64,000 bases of DNA. Origin: Streptomyces vilmorinianum (lineage in GTDB: Bacteria; Actinomycetota; Actinomycetes; Streptomycetales; Streptomycetaceae). Shown piece after piece: positions 25,490 to 33,691 of the stretch; the first letter of the stretch is position 1; every line of letters begins with the position of its first letter. Location of the stretch: the NCBI RefSeq assembly GCF_005517195.1, contig NZ_CP040244.1, positions 3,862,001 through 3,926,000 on the forward strand, written 5' to 3'. The notes below the pieces were generated by a model. It had not been told where the DNA came from and did no database searches. It saw nothing but the letters and a program-made list of their open reading frames with translations. A program made the translations under genes and the position numbers.

Positions 25490-28400
25490 TCAGCCGCCCT
25501 CGCGGGGCGCGGCGACCGTGCCGTCGAGCCGCAGACCGTATTCGGTCAGGCCCCTCAGGGCCGCGGCGGCCACGGGCTCCTGCTCGGCCGCGTACGGCAG
25601 GGCCCGGGTGGCCGAGCCGCTGCCCGCGACGGCGCGGCGGCGCAGGTCGTCGAACCGGCCCGCGTCCGCGAGGTGATGGACCAGTTCGGTGTCCGCGTGC
25701 ACGTCGCCCGCGGCGGCCCGGTCCGCCAGTTCGGCGAGGAGGCCCCTCTTGACGAGCAGCTGCGCGAGCCGCCGTGCGTCGTACTTGCCCAAGGGCCGGG
25801 TCTCCTCGCGGAGCAGAGCCAGCAACTCCTCCTCACGGCCCAGCCGTTCGAGGAGACCGATCAGCGAGGTCCGGGCCTGCTCGTCTCCCGCTGCCCTGGC
25901 CCGGCGCCAGAGCGCCACGGCCTCGTCGGCGCGGCCGTTGTGCTCCAGGGTCCGGCACAGATGATCGAGGGCGGCTCCGTCGCCGTGGGCCGCGCGCGCC
26001 TCCAGCTCGGCGATACGGCCCTGCTCGACGAGGGTCCGTGCGATCGCCTGCTGGGCACGCCAGTTGCCCGCGTCCGCGCGGGCGACCACGTCCTCCCAGC
26101 GGCCCGCGTCCACGAGCAGCTCCGCGACGACCGCGTCGAGATCGTCGTTGGAGCCGTGGTCGCGCTCGAAGCCGAGCGCGAACTCCCATGCCTCCTCCAG
26201 CAGTCCCAGCTCGCGGCAGAGGTGAAGCTCCGCCCACGGGCCGTACGGCGAGGGCTTCCACTCCGCGCACAGCGCCAAGGCGTGGGCCGCGACCTCCGGC
26301 TCCTCGACGGCACGTGCCACCCAGTGCCGCGTCAGGCGGCCTCTGGCAACCTGGGAGCCGTGCGTCGCCAGCTCCTGCAGGTCGTCGAGGCGGCCCGCGT
26401 CGTCGAGCAGCCCGGCCAGCAGCTCGTCACAGGCGTAGGCGCGGGGGTCCTGCGCGAACCAGGTCCGCAGCAGGCGTTCGGCCTCGGCGACACGCGGCGC
26501 CGTTCCGTCGCCCAGGAGCAGGCGGGCCAGCTCCTCCCGCAGGTCGGAGTGGCGCCCGGCATGCTCACGCAGCAGCGCGAGAGCCTCCTCGCGGCGGCCG
26601 TCCCTGTCCAGTGCCTGCGCGGCCCGGCGAGCGGCGTGTACGTCACCGGCCTCGGCGAGCCGCCTCCACACGACGATCGCCTCACCGCGTTGGCCCGCGG
26701 CCTCCAGCGCTCCGGCGAGGGCTTCGGCCGCCCCGTCATGGAAGCTCGCGTACGGCCGCAGTCGGGCGATCCGTCCCTCGTGATCGTCCTCTTCCGCCTT
26801 CCCGTGGGTGTGTTCCTGTACGAGGTGGGTGATCGCCTCGTGGTGCCCGTCGGCCGCGAGGGACTCCAGCAACGCGCGGGACGCGGCCGTTCGTCCCCGG
26901 GTCCGCAGCAGCCGGGCCCGGTGCACCGCGCCGTCGGGCCCGGCGGCGGCGTAGAACGTGTCGGCGAGTTCGTACAGCAGGCGCCATTCCGCGCTCCAGC
27001 CGATCCGTACCAGGTCGTGAGGGGCCGACGTGGCCAGCAGCGCGCGCCAGGTGGTCTCGGGCACCGGTGCGAGCCGGCGACGCCGGCTCCCGACGTGCAG
27101 GAGATGGTCGGCGAGGGTGTAGCCGACGACGCTGCCCGGTTCGGTGCCGGCCCTGGGCGAGAGCGCGGCCGTGGCGCCGTCCACTCTCTTCGTGGCGTGG
27201 CGCAGTCCGTCCTCCCACCACTGCTCGGTGGCGCGTGCCCACGCCGTGGAACCGATGTATCCGGGGGCGGCGGCACGCAGGAACGCGGCGGTCACGAGGT
27301 CCGGGGAGCCGAGGCGGCGAGCGTCGATCGCGGCGTCGATCAGGGCACGTCCGTAGACGTTGCCGTGGCACCAGCGGCGTTCAAGGACGGGGGCGCCCGC
27401 GAGGGTCTGCACCACGCCGAAGTCGGAGACCTGTATCGCGGCGGCGACGCGCGGGTCCTTCTCGGCGATCTTCCGGGAGCGTTCGCGCTCGGAGTCGCTG
27501 AACTCCTCGGCGACGTCGACGGTGACGGCCAGGGCGAGGATGTCGCGGGCCGGGGACGGGGCGCCGTTGCCCGGCTCGTCGCCGCGTCCCTCGTCGGCGC
27601 GCTCCGGGTTGCTGTGGCGGTCGTACTGGTCGGGCCAGAGCGCCGCCACGACGATCGTGGGCCTGCCCGGGTCCAGGAGGCGTACGAGCGTGTGGGCGGA
27701 GAGGGGCGTGGCCGGCGGAGTGGGGTGCGCGGAGAGGAAGCGGTCCAGGTCGTCGAGCCAGACGACCAGACCGGGCGCTGCCGGTGGCGCCGCATCGGCG
27801 AGTTCTTCGAGTGCGGCGGTGTCCTTCGGCCGCAGAAGCCACCAGCCGGGGAGTTCGGCGCGTACGGCCTCGTGGGCGGAGCGGCTCTTTCCGGTGGAGG
27901 GCTCCCCCACCAGGAGCAGCATGCCGCCCGCGGCTCTCGTCTCCCGCAGGGCGCGGCGCAGTACGTGATCGTGGTCCCGTGGGATGTACAGGGGGAGGTC
28001 GCCCGGAGCGCCGGGGACCTCGACGGCCGGCTTGACGCCGAGGTGGCGCGGGTTCCAGTCCTCGACCCGTCGCGCGCCGGGGACGGGCGGCGCATCCGTA
28101 CGTCGGGGGGTGGGCGGGGCCGCGAGTGCGGGCAGAAGGCCGGCGGCCGGGGCCGGGGCGGGCTCGGTCCGGGCGGGCTCGGTCCGGGCGGGCTCGGTCC
28201 GGGCGGGCTGGGCTCGGGCGAGGACCGCCCTGGCCTGGGCGCGCAGGACGGCGTGGCCGACGGTGCCGGCGCGGCGGGCGGCCTCGGCGCGGTGGACGCG
28301 GGCCCACTCCTCCGCGTCGAGGAGGCGTACGGCCTCGCCCTCCGCTTCGGCGATCCCGAGCTGAAGCGCCGCGGCCCGCAGGGCGCGGACGACGGCCTTC

Positions 28401-28615
28401 AGCTTGCCGGCGTCCTGCGGGAAGCGCTCCCCTCGCAGCCAGTCGCTCACCGTGGTCGGCGACACACCGGCGTGGCGGGCGAGGAAGCGGTAGGGCGCCC
28501 GTTCCGTCAGATGCTCCGCGTGGAAGGCGCCCAGGGCTCTGATCCGGGTGGTGAAGTCTTCGTCCTCGAACTCCTCCGCCCCGCTGCCTGGTCGTGCTGC
28601 TCGGCTGTCCTCCAC
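25490..28615 (-). CDS. HTH - NTPase - tandem helical repeat protein
   Basis: About 1041 aa. Residues 41-80 form an Xre-like helix-turn-helix (RFLARHAGVSPTTVSDWLRG). A PARTE repeat at 137-153 leads to an NTPase with Walker A LLVGEPSTGKSRSAHEA at 236-250 and Walker B GLVVWLDDLDRFL at 284-294. From about 520 to the end runs a series of TPR-like helical pairs (RIAELEARAAHGDGAALDHL, GRADEAVALWRRARAAGDEQ). This is the STAND-like sensor layout. GTG at 28615 is chosen because the upstream extension of the frame overlaps a + strand gene. No effector domain is visible, so it could be a regulator or a defence sensor. Monocistronic. Confidence 0.78.
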   Translation of the reverse strand: MEDSRAARPGSGAEEFEDEDFTTRIRALGAFHAEHLTERAPYRFLARHAGVSPTTVSDWLRGERFPQDAGKLKAVVRALRAAALQLGIAEAEGEAVRLLDAEEWARVHRAEAARRAGTVGHAVLRAQARAVLARAQPARTEPARTEPARTEPAPAPAAGLLPALAAPPTPRRTDAPPVPGARRVEDWNPRHLGVKPAVEVPGAPGDLPLYIPRDHDHVLRRALRETRAAGGMLLLVGEPSTGKSRSAHEAVRAELPGWWLLRPKDTAALEELADAAPPAAPGLVVWLDDLDRFLSAHPTPPATPLSAHTLVRLLDPGRPTIVVAALWPDQYDRHSNPERADEGRGDEPGNGAPSPARDILALAVTVDVAEEFSDSERERSRKIAEKDPRVAAAIQVSDFGVVQTLAGAPVLERRWCHGNVYGRALIDAAIDARRLGSPDLVTAAFLRAAAPGYIGSTAWARATEQWWEDGLRHATKRVDGATAALSPRAGTEPGSVVGYTLADHLLHVGSRRRRLAPVPETTWRALLATSAPHDLVRIGWSAEWRLLYELADTFYAAAGPDGAVHRARLLRTRGRTAASRALLESLAADGHHEAITHLVQEHTHGKAEEDDHEGRIARLRPYASFHDGAAEALAGALEAAGQRGEAIVVWRRLAEAGDVHAARRAAQALDRDGRREEALALLREHAGRHSDLREELARLLLGDGTAPRVAEAERLLRTWFAQDPRAYACDELLAGLLDDAGRLDDLQELATHGSQVARGRLTRHWVARAVEEPEVAAHALALCAEWKPSPYGPWAELHLCRELGLLEEAWEFALGFERDHGSNDDLDAVVAELLVDAGRWEDVVARADAGNWRAQQAIARTLVEQGRIAELEARAAHGDGAALDHLCRTLEHNGRADEAVALWRRARAAGDEQARTSLIGLLERLGREEELLALLREETRPLGKYDARRLAQLLVKRGLLAELADRAAAGDVHADTELVHHLADAGRFDDLRRRAVAGSGSATRALPYAAEQEPVAAAALRGLTEYGLRLDGTVAAPREGG
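28161..28205. repeat. 15-bp minisatellite inside the NTPase gene
   Basis: Three perfect head-to-tail copies of GGCTCGGTCCGGGCG, followed by degenerate partial copies. The period is a multiple of three, and on the minus strand they encode repeated PARTE units in the linker between the HTH and the NTPase. Copy number can change without breaking the frame. Confidence 0.85.
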
Positions 28616-28834
28616 CGGCTCCCTGCCCCGCCTGTCCCGTCCATCGCGTGCGTGTCCAAGGTCGTGTCCAGGGCGTCCCTGGACAGAGGGAAGCGTACGT
28701 CCCCGACGTGGGGTGATGCCGTCCGGTGTGTCCAACTCCGAGGCAGAAGGCAGCGGGACGGCGGCCGGGACACGGATCTTCTCGGCATGCGACCCCGCCG
28801 ATCGTGACGCGGGGCCAACACCGAAGGGATCGCC

Positions 28835-29017
28835 ATGAGTCAGGTCCAGTTGCTCTGGTTGCTGCTCGCGCTGTCGGTCGCGCTCCATCTCGCCTGCTGC
28901 GCGGGCTGGGCCGCGCGGCGTGCCGGGAACGGGCGGGCGCAGGCGGCACTGATCGGGGGCGGGGCGGCGTGCACGTCGCTCGCGGTGTTCTTCGCCGGGG
29001 TCTCCGCGTTTCGCTGA
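28835..29017 (+). CDS. Small membrane protein
   Basis: Protein of 60 aa with two hydrophobic segments (LLWLLLALSVALHLACCAGW and ALIGGGAACTSLAVFFAGV) joined by a short Arg-rich loop, a hairpin membrane protein. ATG at 28835 with GAAGGGA about 10 bp upstream. Similar tiny proteins occur in many Streptomyces but have no assigned role. The gene ends 59 bp before the Nudix gene, so the two may be co-transcribed. Conserved-looking composition and a good ribosome site are the only coding evidence. Confidence 0.68.
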   Translation: MSQVQLLWLLLALSVALHLACCAGWAARRAGNGRAQAALIGGGAACTSLAVFFAGVSAFR

Positions 29018-29076
29018 GCGGCCGCCGCATGGTGTTGGCTGGGGCCGGTACGCGCCCCAGCCTCCGAGGAGTCGTC

Positions 29077-29574
29077 ATGTCCGCCGCCGAGCAGCCGCCC
29101 ACGCCCCGTCGCAACGTCCAGCCGCCGACCGCGCAGGCCTCGCTCGGCGCGGGCGTCGTGGTGACCGACGAGGCGGGGCGGGTGCTCCTGGGTCTGCATC
29201 CCACGGGCGCGTGGGAGCTGCCGGGGGGCAAGGTCGACCCGGGCGAGTCCCTTGAGAGCGCGGCCGTCCGTGAACTCGCCGAGGAGACCACGCTCGTGGC
29301 CGATGTCGCCGACGTGGAGATCATCGGGATCCTGCTGGACACGCTCACGTCGGCGGAGCTCACCCGGATGACGGCGGTGGCGGTGGTACGGGCCTTCAGC
29401 GGCACCCCGGCCGTCGCCGAACCGGACAAGATCCGGCGCTGGGAGTGGATCTCCCCCGACGCCCTCCCGCAGCCGCTGTTCCCGCCGTCCGCGCAGGCGC
29501 TCAGGACATGGCGGCCGGAACTCCCCATCGAGGACGGCCCGTTCCACCGCTACCCCGTCGCCCGTCGGCGCTGA
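29077..29574 (+). CDS. Nudix hydrolase
   Basis: Protein of 165 aa. The Nudix box begins at GKVDPGESLESAAVREL and continues AEETTL, with the conserved Gly, the first Glu, Arg-Glu and the two metal-binding Glu. It follows GAGVVVTDEAGRVLLGLHPT, the usual first strand. The C-terminus ends with FHRYPVARRR. Members hydrolyse nucleoside diphosphates linked to another moiety, such as damaged nucleotides; no substrate-specific motif is evident. ATG at 29077 with GAGGA upstream. Complete. Confidence 0.92.
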   Translation: MSAAEQPPTPRRNVQPPTAQASLGAGVVVTDEAGRVLLGLHPTGAWELPGGKVDPGESLESAAVRELAEETTLVADVADVEIIGILLDTLTSAELTRMTAVAVVRAFSGTPAVAEPDKIRRWEWISPDALPQPLFPPSAQALRTWRPELPIEDGPFHRYPVARRR

Positions 29575-29592
29575 GCGCCCGCGCGGCCCGCG

Positions 29593-30255
29593 TCATACGT
29601 CCGCGATCAGGGCGTACCGCTCGTCGTCCACGGTCTTGCCCCACAGGTCGCTGTGCCGGTCGCCGTCGAGGGGCTCGACGCGCAGCCCGGAGACGAGGGG
29701 GCGTACGGCGGCGGCCAGGTCCTCGGCGCCGATGCCGCCGTTCCACGGCAGGGACTCGGCTCCGGCGACGTACGGCACGCCGCTCTGGCCCGACTCGCGC
29801 CACCGCCCCTCGACCAGGACCAGTCGGCCGCCCGGCCGCAGCCGGCTCACCCAGGCGCGCAGCGCGGCCTCGGGGTCGGGCAGGGTCCAGAGCAGATGCC
29901 GTGACAGCACGAGGTCGAAGCGTTGTTCCGCGGTGGGGGGCGCCATGGCGTCACCGGTGAGGAAGCGGCCCGTGAGGCCGGCGGCCGTGAGCTTCGCGCG
30001 CGCCTGGTCCACCATCTTCGGCGCCAGGTCGAAGCCGGTCACGCGGTGGCCGGCCTCGGCGAGGAGCAGGGACAGCGATCCCGTGCCGCAGCCGATGTCG
30101 AGGACGTCGGCCGGTTCGGACGGTATCCAGCCGTGCAGGAGCCGGGTCCATGCGGCGCGGGTGCGGTCGGCGCGCAGTCCGTGGTCCGGTTCGTCGTCGA
30201 AGGCCGCGGCAGCGGCGTCCCAGTAGGCGGCGATCGAAGCAGTGCGGTCGGTCAT
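29593..30255 (-). CDS. Class I SAM-dependent methyltransferase
   Basis: Protein of 220 aa with methyltransferase motif I DVLDIGCGTGSLSLLLAEAG, motif II around VTGFDLAPKMVDQARAKL and a later RFDLVLSRHLLWTLPDPEAA (motif IV), then LRPGGRLVLVEGRW. The N-terminal AAYWDAAAAAFDDEPDHGL resembles small-molecule methyltransferases of the UbiE/Methyltransf_11 type. ATG at 30255. Divergent from the SGNH hydrolase; the shared intergenic region contains an operator-like element also found upstream of the SnoaL-like gene. Confidence 0.88.
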   Translation of the reverse strand: MTDRTASIAAYWDAAAAAFDDEPDHGLRADRTRAAWTRLLHGWIPSEPADVLDIGCGTGSLSLLLAEAGHRVTGFDLAPKMVDQARAKLTAAGLTGRFLTGDAMAPPTAEQRFDLVLSRHLLWTLPDPEAALRAWVSRLRPGGRLVLVEGRWRESGQSGVPYVAGAESLPWNGGIGAEDLAAAVRPLVSGLRVEPLDGDRHSDLWGKTVDDERYALIADV

Positions 30256-30311
30256 GTGCCGATCTTCGCAGCGGCCACTGACAGTCCCGTCGATCCTGGA
30301 CTTGTAATCAC

Positions 30312-30338
30312 CGAATTGAATATCCACTTTGGTGAGTA
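30312..30338. promoter_or_regulatory. Operator-like element, copy 1 (methyltransferase / SGNH intergenic)
   Basis: The stretch at 30317-30338 matches a second copy at 31619-31640 in 20 of 22 positions (core CCACTTTGG). A partial palindrome runs CGAATTG-N6-CACTTTG at 30312-30331, with 5 of 7 arm positions fitting the perfect version in copy 2. It lies between divergent start codons, 57 bp from the methyltransferase and about 55 bp from the SGNH hydrolase. The region is AT-rich compared with its surroundings. Confidence 0.7.
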
Positions 30339-30391
30339 CCATCGAGGCGTGCCACACCGGCACCGACGCCGCACGGAGGAGCGAGAGGCTC

Positions 30392-31171
30392 ATGCACAAC
30401 GGCCCGTACACGCGTTACGTCGCCCTGGGCGACAGTCAGACCGAAGGCCTCGGGGACGGGGACGACACCACCGGACTGCGCGGCTGCGCGGACCGTCTCG
30501 CCGAGCTGATCGCGGCCACCAGCCCCGGACTGACCTACGCCAACCTGGCCGTTCGAGGCCGCCTCGCCGGACAGGTACGCGCGGAGCAGCTCGGGCCGGC
30601 GCTCGCGCTGCGCCCGGACGTGGCCACCGTCGTCGCGGGCATGAACGACCTGCTCCGGCCCCGGTTCGACGCCGATGAGGTGGCCGGTCACCTGGAGGCG
30701 ATGTTCGCCGAACTCACCGCCCAGGGCGCACGGGTGGCGACGGTCACGTTCCCGGACACCACGCGGATCATCCCGCTCGCGCGGCCGATCGGGCCCCGCG
30801 TCACCGCGCTCAACGCGCGCATCCGGGAGGCGGCGCGCCGGCACGGCGTGGCCGTCGCCGAGACCTTCCCCCACCCCGTCGTCACCGACGCCCGCCTGTG
30901 GAGCCCGGACCGCCTGCACGCCAGTCCGCTCGGCCACGAGCGCATCGCCGACGCCGTCGCCGACGCTCTCGGCCTTCCCGGCAGCAGCGACGCGTGGACC
31001 CACCCGCTTCCGGCGCGCCCGGGCCCACCGCCCTCCGGGCTGACGGCGGCGGCCGCCGAGCTGCGGTGGGTCGCGGGCTTCCTGGGCCCCTGGATCGGCC
31101 GGCGGCTGCGCGGCCGCTCCTCCGGCGAGGGCCGCACGGCCAAGCGCCCCGAGCTGCTGCCGGTCCGGTAG
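30392..31171 (+). CDS. SGNH/GDSL-family hydrolase
   Basis: Protein of 259 aa. The four SGNH blocks are present: YVALGDSQTEGLGDG with the nucleophile Ser, the Gly in NLAVRGRLAGQV, GMNDLLRP with the Asn, and DRLHASPLGH with Asp and His. It is a cytoplasmic-type member without a signal peptide; it acts on esters such as acyl or acetyl groups, substrate unknown. ATG at 30392 with GGAGGAGCGAGA upstream is the best start. The C-terminus is Arg-rich. Its promoter region carries the repeated operator-like element. Confidence 0.88.
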   Translation: MHNGPYTRYVALGDSQTEGLGDGDDTTGLRGCADRLAELIAATSPGLTYANLAVRGRLAGQVRAEQLGPALALRPDVATVVAGMNDLLRPRFDADEVAGHLEAMFAELTAQGARVATVTFPDTTRIIPLARPIGPRVTALNARIREAARRHGVAVAETFPHPVVTDARLWSPDRLHASPLGHERIADAVADALGLPGSSDAWTHPLPARPGPPPSGLTAAAAELRWVAGFLGPWIGRRLRGRSSGEGRTAKRPELLPVR

Positions 31172-31194
31172 CGGGACTCAGCCGGCGAAGTGAT

Positions 31195-31590
31195 TCACCG
31201 CCCGGCGGCCGCCTCCGCGGCAATCCGGTCGAACTGGGCGCCCATCGCCTCGGCCAGCGCCTGCGCGGCGGAGAGCGGGCGGACCATGACGGTCAGGTCG
31301 TCGATCTTCCCTTCCTCGTCGAAGTGGAGGAAGTCGCACCCCTGGATCCGCTTGCCGTTCACGGTGGCCGTGAAGACGAGGGCGTGGTCGCGGCCGTCGG
31401 GGTTCCCGATCTCGCGGACGTAGGTGAAGTCCTCGAAGACGCGCAGGACGCCTCGGAGGATCGCGGCCGTGATCGGCTTTCCGGCGTACGGCTTGAAGGC
31501 GACGGGGCTCGTGAACACGACGTTCTCGGCCAGGAGGGCCGTCACGGCCGCTTCGTCCCGGTTCTCGACGGCCTTGCGGAAGGGGTGCAT
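31195..31590 (-). CDS. SnoaL-like (NTF2-fold) protein
   Basis: Protein of 131 aa: FRKAVENRDEAAVTALLAEN, VVFTSPVAFKPYAGKPITAA, then CDFLHFDEEGKIDDLTVMVR. This is the NTF2-like/SnoaL-like cone fold used by small isomerases, dehydratases and polyketide cyclases; function cannot be fixed. ATG at 31590 with GAGAGG upstream is preferred over an extended frame at 31629, which would run into the operator. A perfect 7-bp-arm palindrome sits 24-43 bp before the start codon, so it is probably repressed by a TetR- or MarR-type regulator, not encoded nearby. Confidence 0.84.
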   Translation of the reverse strand: MHPFRKAVENRDEAAVTALLAENVVFTSPVAFKPYAGKPITAAILRGVLRVFEDFTYVREIGNPDGRDHALVFTATVNGKRIQGCDFLHFDEEGKIDDLTVMVRPLSAAQALAEAMGAQFDRIAAEAAAGR

Positions 31591-31613
31591 CAACCGACCT
31601 CTCTCGTACTCAA

Positions 31614-31640
31614 CAAAGTGAATAGCCACTTTGGAGAGTA
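31614..31640. promoter_or_regulatory. Operator-like element, copy 2 (SnoaL promoter)
   Basis: A perfect palindrome CAAAGTG-N6-CACTTTG lies at 31614-31633, and the segment 31619-31640 is nearly identical to the element between the methyltransferase and SGNH genes. Placement 24 bp from the SnoaL-like start codon fits a repressor site over the promoter. Two sites 1.3 kb apart imply one regulator acting on both promoters. Confidence 0.75.
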
Positions 31641-31714
31641 GTGGCCTGCGCCCGCATACGCGAGAGGGCGGGTGCGGGTCTCACAGGCCCGCGCCCGCCC
31701 TCGTCAGCGGATGA

Positions 31715-32125
31715 TCAGCGGTCGGAGCGCGACCGGGCAGCCTTCTCGGCCTGCTCGGCCTTCTTCTCCTTGATCCGCGCCGCTTCCTTCCGGACCTCGG
31801 CCTGGGTGGCGCGCTCCTTCCGCAGCCACTCCGGGTCGTCCTTCTTCAGCGCCTCGATCTGCTCGGTGGTGAGGGCGTCCGTGATGCCGCCCCGCGCGAG
31901 CCCCGAGATGGAGATGCCGAGCTTCGCCGCGATGACCGGCCGGGGGTGCGGGCCGCCCCGCCGCAGCTCCTTGAGCCACTCGGGCGGATCGGTCTGCAGG
32001 GCGTTCAGCTCGGCGCGCGATACGACACCCTCCTGGAACTCGGCGGGGGTGGCCTCGAGGTACACACCCAGCTTCTTCGCCGCGGTCGCGGGCTTCATCG
32101 TCTGGGTGGTCTGGTGCGACGTCAT
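31715..32125 (-). CDS. DUF5997 family protein
   Basis: Protein of 136 aa matching DUF5997: MKPATAAKKLGVYLEATPAE, then TDPPEWLKELRRGGPHPRPV and AAKLGISISGLARGGITDAL. The two similar halves (PPEWLKELR and DPEWLRKER) look like an internal duplication of a short helical unit. The C-terminal tail is Lys/Glu/Ala-rich (ARIKEKKAEQAEKAA), probably a charged helix. ATG at 32125. It is divergent from the LysR-effector-domain gene 58 bp away; this pairing is a recurrent one in Streptomyces. Confidence 0.86.
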   Translation of the reverse strand: MTSHQTTQTMKPATAAKKLGVYLEATPAEFQEGVVSRAELNALQTDPPEWLKELRRGGPHPRPVIAAKLGISISGLARGGITDALTTEQIEALKKDDPEWLRKERATQAEVRKEAARIKEKKAEQAEKAARSRSDR

Positions 32126-32183
32126 GGTGTCAAGGGTATCGAGCGTGTGAGCTACCTCTGACCACGACCGGTAACCTGGCGGG

Positions 32184-32987
32184 GTGACTGGCCAGGAAGA
32201 ACCCCCTTCGTTCCGGCTCGCCTACGTCCCGGGAGTGACGCCCACGAAGTGGGTGCGGATCTGGAACGAACGCCTGCCCGACATTCCGCTGCCCCTCGTC
32301 CAGGTACCGGCCGGCGAGGCCTTCGCCCTGCTGCGGGGCGGCGGCGCGGACGCGGGTTTCGTACGCCTGCCGGTCGACCGTACGGACCTCAGCGCGATCC
32401 CCCTCTACACCGAGACGACCGTGGTCGTGGTCCCCAAGGACCACGTCGTGGCGGCCGTCGACGAGGTGTCGCCGGAGGATCTGGCGGACGAGATCGTGCT
32501 GCATCCGCTGGACGACACCCTCGACTGGGAGCGTCCGCCGGGGCTGCCGGCGATCGAACGCCCGGCGACGACGGCGGATGCCGTCGAGCTCGTGGCGGCG
32601 GGGGTGGGGCTGCTCGTCGTCCCCCAGTCGCTCGCGCGTCTGCACCACCGCAAGGACCTCACCTACCGCCCCCTCTCGGACACCCCCGAGTCGCGTGTCG
32701 CCCTGTCGTGGCCGCAGGACGAGACCACGGACCTCGTGGAGACGTTCATCGGGATCGTGCGCGGGCGGACGGTCAACAGCACCCGAGGACGCACGGTGGC
32801 CCAGCCCCCGCCCCAGCCGAAGGCCAAGCCCGCGGCCGGCAGATCGACGGGCAAGGGCACGGGCACGGGCACACGGAGCGGATCCTCCGGTTCCGGCGGC
32901 GCGAGGGCCGCGAAGGGTACGAAGGGCACGAAGGGCGCCAAGGCCTCCCAGGGCGCCAAGCGCGGCAAGCCCCGCCGCAGGTCGTAA
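32184..32987 (+). CDS. LysR substrate-binding-domain protein without HTH
   Basis: Protein of 267 aa. It opens directly with a LysR-type effector fold (FRLAYVPGVTPTKWVRIWNE, then GADAGFVRLPVDRTDLSAIP and TTADAVELVAAGVGLLVVPQ). There is no N-terminal winged helix. From about residue 203 the chain becomes Lys/Gly/Ser/Thr-rich with KGTKGTKGAK-like repeats, a basic low-complexity tail resembling histone H1. It may bind nucleic acid through the tail, or partner with the divergent DUF5997 protein. GTG at 32184. Complete; the missing HTH is a feature of the family rather than a truncation. Confidence 0.83.
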   Translation: MTGQEEPPSFRLAYVPGVTPTKWVRIWNERLPDIPLPLVQVPAGEAFALLRGGGADAGFVRLPVDRTDLSAIPLYTETTVVVVPKDHVVAAVDEVSPEDLADEIVLHPLDDTLDWERPPGLPAIERPATTADAVELVAAGVGLLVVPQSLARLHHRKDLTYRPLSDTPESRVALSWPQDETTDLVETFIGIVRGRTVNSTRGRTVAQPPPQPKAKPAAGRSTGKGTGTGTRSGSSGSGGARAAKGTKGTKGAKASQGAKRGKPRRRS

Positions 32988-33003
32988 CCGCGCGCCCGCG
33001 CCC

Positions 33004-33651
33004 TCAGGCGGCGGCGCGGCGGGCCAGGAGGTACGCCCGGCGGGTGTCGGCCTCGTGGGCGTACGGGCTGCGTTCCATACGCATCTCCACGGTGAAGCCG
33101 GCCTCCTCGAGCAGGCCGGCGATGCGGGCGGGCTCGTGGAAGTGGAAGTCGACGTCCACCTCGTGGCCCCACCACTCGTCCAGGTGCCGTAGCTCCTCGC
33201 CGACGTGGAAGGCCACCAGGAGCAGCCCGTCGGGTCGCAGCACGCGCCGGGCCTCCGTGAAGGCCGTGCGCAGCTCCCCGGGGGCGAGGTGGATGACCGA
33301 GTAGAGCGCGACGGCCGCCCCGAACTCCTCGTCTGCGGCGGGGAGGGCGAGCAGGTCGCCCTCCCTGAAGTCCACGTCGCGATACCGGCGGCGGCCGGCT
33401 TCGATCATGCCGGTGGACAGATCGATGCCGACCGCCGTCGCGCCCTGTGCGGCGAGCCAGGCCGCGACGTGTCCGGGACCGCACCCCAGATCGGCGACGG
33501 CCGTGCCCGGCTCCGAGCGCTCCAGCAGCGCGCGCAGCAGCGCCCGGTCCAGCGGCTTGCCCGCCAGCTCCTCGTGGAGCCGGAGCGCGTACTCCTCGGC
33601 CACCGTGTCGTAGCTGTGGCGGACAGAGGCATGGCTGTGTGAATCCCCCAT
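33004..33651 (-). CDS. Class I SAM-dependent methyltransferase
   Basis: Protein of 215 aa. Motif I is VADLGCGPGHVAAWLAAQGA, followed by VGIDLSTGMIEAGRRR and RRVLRPDGLLLVAFHVGEEL. The small-molecule methyltransferase layout (Methyltransf_25/11) continues with VDFHFHEPARIAGLLEEAGF. Start ATG at 33651. It lies 40 bp after the CYP121-like P450 on the same strand with no hairpin between them, so it may be the third gene of the cyclodipeptide set and methylate the product. Its ribosome site is weak, and similar enzymes occur alone in Streptomyces, so membership is not certain. Confidence 0.86.
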   Translation of the reverse strand: MGDSHSHASVRHSYDTVAEEYALRLHEELAGKPLDRALLRALLERSEPGTAVADLGCGPGHVAAWLAAQGATAVGIDLSTGMIEAGRRRYRDVDFREGDLLALPAADEEFGAAVALYSVIHLAPGELRTAFTEARRVLRPDGLLLVAFHVGEELRHLDEWWGHEVDVDFHFHEPARIAGLLEEAGFTVEMRMERSPYAHEADTRRAYLLARRAAA

Positions 33652-33691
33652 GGCGTCAGCATGCCACCACGCCTCTGTCGTCGGCGGCGGT

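Noticed and set aside
28161..28205. Possible CRISPR-like repeat
   Set aside because: Contiguous 15-bp units without spacers, inside a coding frame; a minisatellite.
28616..28888. Longer NTPase start at 28888
   Set aside because: Would overlap the start of the small membrane protein and adds 91 residues of low complexity; GTG 28615 is preferred.
27381..29528. 715-codon antisense frame across the NTPase and Nudix genes
   Set aside because: Arg/Pro-rich composition, crosses several well-supported genes, no ribosome site.
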